Of a stretch of 64,000 nucleotides of DNA, positions 57,656-64,000 are shown in pieces; position 1 is the first letter of the stretch, and every line of letters starts with the position of its first letter. The notes under the pieces were generated by a model that saw nothing but the letters and a program-made list of their open reading frames with translations, was not told where the DNA came from and did not search any database. The translations under genes were made by a program, and so were the position numbers. Source of the DNA: Leptolyngbya sp. NIES-3755 (lineage in GTDB: Bacteria > Cyanobacteriota > Cyanobacteriia > Leptolyngbyales > Leptolyngbyaceae); NCBI GenBank assembly GCA_001548435.1, contig AP017308.1, positions 2,365,030-2,429,029 on the forward strand, in the 5' to 3' direction.

Positions 57656-59173
57656 ATGCCGGACTTGCAAGTGTCGATCGCTGAACACTATCACGAACGC
57701 ACCAAATACGACCCGGAAACGATTCATGCCAAGAGCCAAGCGCTGAACTGGGAAGAGCAACCGATCCCATTCAAGTCGTACAAGTTCGGCACGTCGATCG
57801 ATCTCAAACCGTACCTCAGCGAAGATGCGAACCTGGATGATGGGTGGCAACGTCTTTCTAAGCTGTTGGTGTGTAGCTACGGGCTAACGGGTGCAATTCC
57901 AACGAATGGAGAGCCACATTATTTACGGTCGTCTCCTTCTGCGGGCGGACTCTATCCGGCTGAGGTCTATCTAATTTCACGCGGCACTCTGGAGCTTCCT
58001 GCTGGATTGTATAACTATCAAGCAAGAACGCATACGCTGTTACATTTCTGGGAGTCCGATGTCTGGACAGCTTTACAATCCGCCTGTTTCTGGAATCCAG
58101 TTTTAGACAATACACAACTCGCGATCGTGGTTTCGGCTGTCTTTTTCCGGTCTGCATGGCGCTACCAAGATCGAGCCTATCGCCGCATTTTCCTCGACAC
58201 TGGGCATTTGATCGGAAACATTGAGCTTGCCTGTTCGATGACCGATTTTCGCCCGCATCTGATTGGTGGATTTGCAGATGAAGCCCTCAATCAATTGCTT
58301 TACTTCGACTCAGAGCAAGAAGGCGCGATCGCAGTTTTACCGATCGCAGATTTGACCCAAATCAAAGAAAATCTCCCTTTAGCTCGAACGGCTTTGCCCA
58401 CAACTCCGAAGCTCGACTATCCCAGAATTCCAGATGGCGGACTGTTGAGCTATTTCCATCAAGCAACCCAAATTCCGCACAATCCGAATGCAACAGTAAA
58501 TTGGAAAGCTCCTGAAACCACAGAACATTCCGATAAGTACAATTTTCCGTTTTGCCTCAAAGTTCCGACTGATTGTGATCCAATCGATTGGGAACAAGAT
58601 CTACACGGGTTAGAGCAAACGATGATTCATCGTCGATCGACTCGTGCGTTTAGCGGTGAACCTTTATCGATCGATGAACTCAAAGCCATCCTAGATTTCG
58701 CTTATCAGCCGCAGCACTATATCGAGCAAAATCTCGATCGTTCTCCCGATTATTTCGACTTGAACTTAGTTGAAACCTTTGTCGCTGTTTCAGGTGTGAC
58801 GGATCTCGAAGATGGTTGCTACTACTATGCTCCGAAGTCTCAAGAATTACGCCAAATTCGATTTAAGAACTTCAGACGAGAGCTACATTTTCTGTGTTTA
58901 GGACAAGATATAGGGCGTGATGCGAGTGCGATCGTGTTTCATACCGCAGATTTGAGAACTGCGATCGAACAATATGGCGATCGTGTTTACCGCTATCTGC
59001 ACATGGATGCTGGACACTTAGGACAGCGAATGAATTTAGCCGCAATTCATCTGGGATTAGGTGCGAGTGGAATTGGTGGATTTTTTGATGATCAAGTCAA
59101 TGAAGTCCTGGGAATTCCGCAGGATGAAGCGGTTTTGTACATTACGGCATTAGGTCGCTCTAGACAGCGGTAG
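57656..59173 (+). CDS. SagB/ThcOx-family nitroreductase-like oxidoreductase
   Basis: A 505-residue FMN-type oxidoreductase. It has two nitroreductase-like halves: the first around residues 60-215 with SSPSAGGLYPAEVYL, the second from about 325 with IHRRSTRAFSGEPLSIDELKAIL and HMDAGHLGQRMNLAAIHLG. Relatives oxidise azolines to azoles in peptides (SagB-type), but in cyanobacteria many stand alone with no cyclase or precursor. No cyclodehydratase or precursor peptide is visible nearby. The function is therefore open. It follows a 240-base gap after the pentapeptide gene, in which nothing was recognised. Confidence 0.85.
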   Translation: MPDLQVSIAEHYHERTKYDPETIHAKSQALNWEEQPIPFKSYKFGTSIDLKPYLSEDANLDDGWQRLSKLLVCSYGLTGAIPTNGEPHYLRSSPSAGGLYPAEVYLISRGTLELPAGLYNYQARTHTLLHFWESDVWTALQSACFWNPVLDNTQLAIVVSAVFFRSAWRYQDRAYRRIFLDTGHLIGNIELACSMTDFRPHLIGGFADEALNQLLYFDSEQEGAIAVLPIADLTQIKENLPLARTALPTTPKLDYPRIPDGGLLSYFHQATQIPHNPNATVNWKAPETTEHSDKYNFPFCLKVPTDCDPIDWEQDLHGLEQTMIHRRSTRAFSGEPLSIDELKAILDFAYQPQHYIEQNLDRSPDYFDLNLVETFVAVSGVTDLEDGCYYYAPKSQELRQIRFKNFRRELHFLCLGQDIGRDASAIVFHTADLRTAIEQYGDRVYRYLHMDAGHLGQRMNLAAIHLGLGASGIGGFFDDQVNEVLGIPQDEAVLYITALGRSRQR

Positions 59174-59245
59174 TACTTACCTACAAGAACAATTTACTGT
59201 TCAGAGATGATAAACTCTAGAACAGATAAACTATAGCGTTCCTGA

Positions 59246-60148
59246 ATGACCGAGCAAAACACCGAAAACACAGACTACGATAATCCGTGGAAAACATTCA
59301 TCGAACTGTACTTCCGAGACTTTTTAACATTCTTCTTTCCTGGCATCGAAACTGATATTGATTGGTCTCAGCCCGTTCGATTTCTGGATAAGGAATTGCA
59401 GAAGATTGTTCGAGATGCCGAAATCCCAAAACGCTACGCGGATAAATTAGTCGAAGTACATCGATCGAATGGACAGAAAACATTAGTGATTTGTCACATC
59501 GAAGTGCAAAGTCAGGAAGAGGGCAACTTTGCAGCCATAATGTACAGCTACAACTATCGATTACGCGATCGCTATAATTGCCCCGTCGTCAGCCTAGCTA
59601 TTCTTGGAGACGATCGAGCATCTTGGCGACCCAACAGATTTCGTGAAGAACTTTGGGGCTGTTCAATTCAGTTTGAATTCCCGATCGTCAAACTCTCAGA
59701 CTATCAATCTAAATGGTCTGATTTAGAAGCCAGTCGCAATCCATTCGCGATCGTCGTAATGGCTCATCTGAAGACTAAAGAGACGCACAATCAACCGATC
59801 GAGCGCAAGCGATGGCGCTATTACCTGACAACCATGCTCTACGATCGCGGTTATAGCGAGCAGGATATACTGGAGCTACAGTACTTCCTAGACTGGTTGA
59901 TGAATTTGCCTGAGGACTTAGAAAATCAACTTCAGATCGAATTAAAGACTTTTGAGGAGGCTAGACGGATGAAATACGTTGCAGGATGGGAACGTAGGGC
60001 GAAAGCAGAAGGAAGACTAGAGGAAAAGCAAACGATCGTGCTTAACATGCTACGAGAGAAATTCTCGCTGGAGCAAATTTCGCGTGTAACTGGATTGACG
60101 ATCGCAGAAATTCAAGCCCTCCAATCTCAGCAGCAAGAACAGACATAA
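59246..60148 (+). CDS. Rpn-like PD-(D/E)xK nuclease protein
   Basis: A 300-residue protein of the Rpn/transposase-like nuclease family. DYDNPWKTFIELYFRDFLTFFFPG is the characteristic N-terminus; ADKLVEVHRSNGQKTLVICHIEVQSQ carries the D...E-x-Q pattern of the nuclease fold. C-terminal ERRAKAEGRLEEKQTIVLNMLREKFSLEQISRVTGLTIAEIQAL is a helical tail common in this family. It is 300 residues long, usual for this group. Biological role is unknown; related proteins promote recombination in E. coli. The next gene starts 8 bases later. Confidence 0.85.
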   Translation: MTEQNTENTDYDNPWKTFIELYFRDFLTFFFPGIETDIDWSQPVRFLDKELQKIVRDAEIPKRYADKLVEVHRSNGQKTLVICHIEVQSQEEGNFAAIMYSYNYRLRDRYNCPVVSLAILGDDRASWRPNRFREELWGCSIQFEFPIVKLSDYQSKWSDLEASRNPFAIVVMAHLKTKETHNQPIERKRWRYYLTTMLYDRGYSEQDILELQYFLDWLMNLPEDLENQLQIELKTFEEARRMKYVAGWERRAKAEGRLEEKQTIVLNMLREKFSLEQISRVTGLTIAEIQALQSQQQEQT

Positions 60149-60155
60149 AACTCTG

Positions 60156-60761
60156 ATGACCCATTTTGTAGCTTTAGTTCTCCTATCCTCAGATACGATT
60201 GATATCTCAAGTGCAGTCAAAGAAATTCTTAGACCCTACTATTCAGAACTCGAAGTCGAGCCTTATAAAGAGTATCTAGACCAAGGCAAGCTTGTAGAAG
60301 AAATTAGACAGCTATCGGAATTGCCGATCAGTGTGACTACACAGCTTAAGACAATGTGGGAGGTAGACAATTTAAAAGAACTAGCAAAGTTGAAGCTAGA
60401 TTGGGATGATGAAATTGATGGTTGTGACGAGCGAGGGGAATACCGAATTACAACGATTAACCCTAAAGGAAAATGGGATTCTTTTATTCTCATTGAACAG
60501 GAGCATCTAGAGGGGTTTCCATCCGTTCAGTATCCTTGTGTCGTTGAAAATCTACCTGACATTATTCCTTATGCTCTCGTGACTCCTGACGGTCGCTGGA
60601 TTGAGGCAGGTGATGAAATTGGAATGCAAGCTTTTATCAGGGAAAGACTGAATCAAGAGATTCCAATTTCCGAAGATGAAATCGCCTGGGATTTAACAGT
60701 TCGAGAAGTATTCAAACAGTACTCAGATCATCTCGCTGTTGCATTAAATTGCCACATATAA
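60156..60761 (+). CDS. Hypothetical protein downstream of Rpn-like gene
   Basis: A 201-residue soluble protein. It begins MTHFVALVLLSSDTIDISSAVKEILRPYYSELEVEPYKE and contains LDWDDEIDGCDERGEYRITTINPKGKWDSFILIE, which reads like a small alpha/beta domain. No family recognised. It starts 8 bases after the Rpn-like gene, so the two probably form one transcript. The final ATATAA lies next to the ndh terminator. Confidence 0.65.
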   Translation: MTHFVALVLLSSDTIDISSAVKEILRPYYSELEVEPYKEYLDQGKLVEEIRQLSELPISVTTQLKTMWEVDNLKELAKLKLDWDDEIDGCDERGEYRITTINPKGKWDSFILIEQEHLEGFPSVQYPCVVENLPDIIPYALVTPDGRWIEAGDEIGMQAFIRERLNQEIPISEDEIAWDLTVREVFKQYSDHLAVALNCHI

Positions 60762-60792
60762 AAATATAGGGGCACAACCTAAATTGCACCCC
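60757..60792 (-). terminator. Terminator of the ndhAIGE operon
   Basis: On the minus strand GGGGTGCAA (from 60792) pairs with TTGTGCCCC (to 60769) with two G-U pairs and a six-base loop, followed by TATATTTTTATA. It lies 32 bases after the ndhE stop. Confidence 0.75.
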
Positions 60793-60824
60793 CTGAACAT
60801 AATGTCGAGACCGTAGCTCGAACC

Positions 60825-61130
60825 TTACCATTTGAGTAGATTGAACTGCTCCATATCCACAGTGTCGCGGTTCCGGTAGATCGCAAGCACGATCGCTAAA
60901 CCAACCGCCGCTTCCGCAGCCGCGATCGTAATCACGAATACGGTGAAAATTTGCCCTTTAATCTCTTGCGGATCGAGATAGTTAGAAAACGCCATCAAAT
61001 TGAGATTCACAGCATTTAACATTAGCTCGATCGACATTAGTACTCGCACTGCGTTCCGACTTGTCACCAAGCCATAAATGCCAATGCAGAATAACGCTGC
61101 CGCAATTAGTAAGAAATATTGAAGTTGCAT
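60825..61130 (-). CDS. ndhE: NDH-1 subunit 4L
   Basis: NdhE (NuoK) is a membrane subunit of NDH-1, which oxidises ferredoxin/NADPH and pumps protons for respiration and cyclic electron flow. The 101-residue protein has three helices and the conserved [29 protein letters not shown] and [25 protein letters not shown] (with the functional Glu). It is the last gene of the ndhA-I-G-E operon, 12 bases after ndhG. Confidence 0.97.
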   Translation of the reverse strand: MQLQYFLLIAAALFCIGIYGLVTSRNAVRVLMSIELMLNAVNLNLMAFSNYLDPQEIKGQIFTVFVITIAAAEAAVGLAIVLAIYRNRDTVDMEQFNLLKW

Positions 61131-61142
61131 CGGGATTCGTCC

Positions 61143-61748
61143 TTAAGATTCAAGATTGCTTTGACCTGCGGGGGTCAGTTCACGCGGACGCTCCGGTAAG
61201 GTCAGCGCAGTAGTTCCAGCTTCTTCGTCGGCTTCGGGAATAAATTCGCGACGTGCGAGTACGATCGCGCCAACAAGTGCCATCAACAACAAGACCGATG
61301 CCAACTCAAACGGCAAGAGGAAATCGCTGAAGAAGTGAAGCCCGATCGTAATAATCGAACTTTCGACTGGAACAGCCGTCGAGATTGCCCAAGGAGTCGT
61401 CACAACCATTGCACTCAAGAGCGCGAAAATTCCCGCACACACAAGCGCAGTCGCCGCCCGACGAATCCAGGATTTCGGCATTGCCACAAATGCCTCACGC
61501 TTGTTCACCAGCATGATTGCAAACAAAATCAGAACGTTGACCGCTCCGACATAAATCAGCACTTGAGCCGCTGCAACGAAGTCTGCATTTAACAGCAAAT
61601 ACAAGCCAGCAATGCTGATGAATACACCACCGAGTAAGAAGGCGGAGTAAACCACATTTTCGAGCAATACAACACCGATCGCAGATCCGAGCATCATCGC
61701 TGCCAGGATTCCAAACGATACAATTTGAACACCTTCCGCTAAATTCAC
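61143..61748 (-). CDS. ndhG: NDH-1 subunit 6
   Basis: NdhG (NuoJ) is a membrane subunit of NDH-1. The 201-residue protein has five helices: VSFGILAAMMLGSAIGVVLLENVVYSAFLLGGVF, YLLLNADFVAAAQVLIYVGAVNVLILFAIML, and later VLLLMALVGAIVLARREF. Its lumenal or cytoplasmic C-terminus is variable. It lies between ndhI and ndhE in the operon. Confidence 0.97.
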   Translation of the reverse strand: MNLAEGVQIVSFGILAAMMLGSAIGVVLLENVVYSAFLLGGVFISIAGLYLLLNADFVAAAQVLIYVGAVNVLILFAIMLVNKREAFVAMPKSWIRRAATALVCAGIFALLSAMVVTTPWAISTAVPVESSIITIGLHFFSDFLLPFELASVLLLMALVGAIVLARREFIPEADEEAGTTALTLPERPRELTPAGQSNLES

Positions 61749-61806
61749 GGTTCTCTCTCCTAAATATCGAACCAGAGACGCAATTGCTCACGTCTCTTCA
61801 AATCCA

Positions 61807-62388
61807 CTACGATCCTTTTTCTACGATTTCTTCTGGGCGCAATCCAGCCCGACGCGATCCAGCCGGAAGATCGTGCGGTTCAGTTACACCCTTCGGCAAG
61901 TACGCAAACTCGCGAAGCGGAGTCACCATCGGGTCTTCCGTGACCTTGTATGGGAGACGACCGAGCGCGACACTATCGTAGTTGAGTTCGTGTCGATCGT
62001 AAGTAGACATCTCGTATTCTTCAGTCATCGATAAACAGTTCGTGGGGCAATATTCCACGCAGTTACCGCAGAAGATACAAACGCCGAAATCGATGCTGTA
62101 GTGATTCAGCTTCTTCTTCTTCGTTTCTTTGTTGAATTCCCAATCGACGACCGGAAGGTTAATCGGGCAAACTCGAACGCAGACTTCGCAAGCAATACAC
62201 TTGTCGAATTCAAAGTGAATCCGTCCCCGGAAGCGCTCTGAGAGAATCAGCTTTTCGTAAGGATATTGAACAGTAATCGGGCGGCGGCGCATGTGGTCAA
62301 AGGTCACAGACAAGCCTTGACCGATATATTTGCCCGCTTGGATGGCCTCTTTCGTATAGTCACCGACTTGTTTGAGAAATTTCAGCAT
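61807..62388 (-). CDS. ndhI: NDH-1 iron-sulphur subunit I
   Basis: NdhI carries two [4Fe-4S] clusters in NDH-1. The 193-residue protein has [12 protein letters not shown] (first cluster) and [12 protein letters not shown] (second cluster), with [21 protein letters not shown] at the N-terminus and [14 protein letters not shown] after the second. Both CxxCxxCxxxCP motifs are complete. It follows ndhA by 26 bases and precedes ndhG by 58. Confidence 0.98.
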   Translation of the reverse strand: MLKFLKQVGDYTKEAIQAGKYIGQGLSVTFDHMRRRPITVQYPYEKLILSERFRGRIHFEFDKCIACEVCVRVCPINLPVVDWEFNKETKKKKLNHYSIDFGVCIFCGNCVEYCPTNCLSMTEEYEMSTYDRHELNYDSVALGRLPYKVTEDPMVTPLREFAYLPKGVTEPHDLPAGSRRAGLRPEEIVEKGS

Positions 62389-62413
62389 GAGGTGTTCTCC
62401 ACTGGTTCAGAGG

Positions 62414-63532
62414 TTAGCCGCCAAATGCGACTGGGAACGCGAGCTTTAAACCTGCCGTCACCAGCAAGTTTACAAGCGAGACAGGTAGTAAGAATTTCCA
62501 GCCGAGGTCGAGGAGTTGGTCAATCCGCACACGGGGCACAGTCCAACGCATCAAGATCGCTAAGAAGATCAGGAAGTAAGCTTTGAGAATCGTGGTTCCA
62601 ATCCCGATCGCGGCAAAAATCAGTTGCAGCCAAGGGGTACTTTCAGAAACACCAATCAGCCCCGAAACCACACCTAACGGCACTGGAAATTCCCATCCTC
62701 CCAGGTATAGCACCGCAAACAGGAGGGCTGACAACGTGAGGTTAACGTAAGACCCCAAGTAAAAGAGCGCAAACTTCATTCCGGAGTATTCGGTTTGATA
62801 GCCTGCGACGAGTTCTTCTTCTGCTTCAGGTAAGTCGAAGGGAATCCGCTCACATTCTGCCAGTGCTGAGATCCAGAAGATGATAAATCCGACGGGTTGC
62901 CGCCAAATATTCCAGCCTAAAACGCCATACCCAGCTTGCTGATTCACAATGTCTACAGTGCTGAGCGAGTTCGACATCATGACGATCGCTAACACAGAAA
63001 GCGCCAGTGGCAGTTCATAACTAATCGACTGTGCAGCGGCACGAAGACCACCGAGCAGCGAGTATTTATTATTCGAGGCATAGCCCGACATCAAAAGCCC
63101 GATCGGGACAACGCTCGATAAGGCAATCCACAAAAAGATGCCCAAACTGACATCAGTGATTTGTAGATTCTGTCCAAACGGCAGAATGAGATAGGACAAG
63201 AAAACGGGAATTACAACGATCGCGGGACCCAGCGTAAACAGTAATTTATCTGCTTTCGCGGGAACCACATCTTCTTTGAGTACCAGTTTCAATCCGTCTG
63301 CCAGCGGTGCAAGGACACCGAGGGGTCCGATAAATTCAGGACCGATCCGCTGTTGAGCGGCGGCTGAGATTTTGCGCTCTAGCCACACCACGACCAAGAC
63401 ACTGACCGTTGCTGCAACCAGCATGATCAGCATTGGCAATGGCATCCAGAGGGCTTTGGCTGCCCCGGCAGGAATGCCAAGGCTCTGCACAGTTTCAATA
63501 AAGGTTCCTTGAAGGTCAATTCCTGGATTCAT
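62414..63532 (-). CDS. ndhA: NDH-1 subunit 1
   Basis: NdhA (NuoH) is the membrane subunit at the base of the quinone channel. The 372-residue protein begins [19 protein letters not shown] at 63532; a longer reading to 63580 has no family similarity. Characteristic blocks are [59 protein letters not shown], and [28 protein letters not shown]. It has about eight helices. First gene of ndhA-I-G-E. Confidence 0.98.
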   Translation of the reverse strand: MNPGIDLQGTFIETVQSLGIPAGAAKALWMPLPMLIMLVAATVSVLVVVWLERKISAAAQQRIGPEFIGPLGVLAPLADGLKLVLKEDVVPAKADKLLFTLGPAIVVIPVFLSYLILPFGQNLQITDVSLGIFLWIALSSVVPIGLLMSGYASNNKYSLLGGLRAAAQSISYELPLALSVLAIVMMSNSLSTVDIVNQQAGYGVLGWNIWRQPVGFIIFWISALAECERIPFDLPEAEEELVAGYQTEYSGMKFALFYLGSYVNLTLSALLFAVLYLGGWEFPVPLGVVSGLIGVSESTPWLQLIFAAIGIGTTILKAYFLIFLAILMRWTVPRVRIDQLLDLGWKFLLPVSLVNLLVTAGLKLAFPVAFGG

Positions 63533-63831
63533 GGTTCCCGACTCGTAGGAAGGCAGTTGGGCTGATCGCTCTCCACACATGAAGATTTATCAATGTACCC
63601 AACGTCTTTCAGTATAGCGGTCTCGATGAAGCCGAAACTTATCCAATTACTGAATTTTCGCGTGTTTGAGTCATCAAAGTATCCAATGTGGTGGATTGAG
63701 TGGATCAAATGTTTAAACGGGGTTCGATGACGATTTTTCTATTGATCGGGCAGTGGGAGTTTGTCGATCAATAGAAAATTGGGTCAGGAGTCTCCAATCC
63801 TTCAATTCCTAAAATTCGCTCGATTTTCGTT
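63533..63831. other. Upstream region of ndhA
   Basis: About 300 bases containing the promoter region of ndhA. It is AT-rich, with nothing recognisable beyond CGATCG-type sites. Confidence 0.5.
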
Positions 63832-63868
63832 CCAACAAAGAAACCCTCAGAAGCAAGATTCCTGAGGG
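63832..63868 (-). terminator. Probable terminator of an upstream minus-strand gene
   Basis: CCCTCAG (63844-63850) and CTGAGGG (63862-63868) form a 7-bp stem, with TTTCTTTGTT after it on the minus strand. It would end transcription of the gene whose tail is at 63896-64000. Confidence 0.6.
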
Positions 63869-63895
63869 CTGGAGTTCCTGAAAATCGTCACGTGA

Positions 63896-64000
63896 CTATA
63901 CTTGCAAGGGATCGAGGAAATCACAAGGGGGGTCTAACCCATCATCCCCGCTAATGAAATCTTCATTCTCGTTTCTCAATGGGAATGTAAGGCGAATTGT
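63896..64000 (-). CDS. Possible C-terminal fragment of a gene off the right edge
   Basis: A stop-free frame of 34 codons enters from the edge and ends at TAG 63896-63898 (TIRLTFPLRNENEDFISG... DFLDPLQV). A terminator-like hairpin follows. The composition looks like an acidic protein tail, but the piece is too short to name. Confidence 0.4.
   Translation of the reverse strand, partial: TIRLTFPLRNENEDFISGDDGLDPPCDFLDPLQV

Overview
The window is cyanobacterial chromosome. The evidence is photosynthetic and cyanobacterial gene content: phosphoribulokinase, ferredoxin-NADP reductase with a CpcD-like phycobilisome linker domain, the ndhA-I-G-E block of NDH-1, the Ycf54 cyclase factor, a group 2 sigma factor, and a valyl-tRNA synthetase carrying the cyanobacteria-specific CAAD membrane domain. 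The palindrome GCGATCGC (HIP1) and its core CGATCG are very frequent. The moderate GC content and the mix of genes suggest a filamentous Leptolyngbya-like organism, but this assignment is inference; no rRNA gene is present and I saw no tRNA gene.

Layout. 0-5 kb: the edge of a cytochrome-b-like gene, then pdxJ, ycf54, a secreted SPOR-like protein, a PIN-domain toxin pair, and on the minus strand a stand-alone colicin E3-type rRNase toxin with an immunity-type partner, a thioesterase and a DUF212 membrane protein. 5-10 kb: crtE, folD, a lipoprotein, a Nudix hydrolase and recG. 10.6-17 kb: a 1989-residue exported nuclease/nucleotidase with RTX repeats. 17-22 kb: a Ser/Thr kinase, a CAP-domain lipoprotein, a carotenoid-desaturase-like flavoprotein and an overlapping HipA-like kinase/DUF3037 pair. 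22-33 kb: a TpsA exoprotein, priA, a sigma factor behind a long structured leader, a frameshifted rarD, a DUF4336 protein and a TpsB transporter. 33-40 kb: a flavoprotein, a YaaW-like/O-antigen-ligase pair and valS. 40-44 kb: a repeat protein, prk and petH (divergent). 44-50 kb: accessory genes including a broken RelE-type toxin, desB, an MnmD-like methyltransferase and an N-acetylmuramidase broken by a 16-bp tandem duplication. 50-60.8 kb: gamma-glutamyltransferase, a mycosporine (MAA sunscreen) operon mysA-mysB-mysC, a pentapeptide protein, a SagB-type oxidoreductase and Rpn-like nuclease genes. 60.8-63.5 kb: ndhE, ndhG, ndhI and ndhA.

How genes fit together. Core photosynthetic functions (prk, petH, ndhAIGE, ycf54, crtE, desB) are interleaved with accessory material. 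The mys operon would make 4-deoxygadusol and mycosporine-glycine; no mysD or mysE follows, so any later MAA step must be encoded elsewhere. TpsA and TpsB may form one two-partner secretion system although they are about 6.6 kb apart on opposite strands. Three genes appear interrupted by small indels (rarD, a RelE-type toxin, the muramidase). In the muramidase the cause is visible: removing one copy of a perfect 16-bp duplication restores the frame. The most unusual items are the miniature colicin E3-type toxin pair, the duplication-switched muramidase, and the structured leader with a small ORF upstream of the sigma factor.
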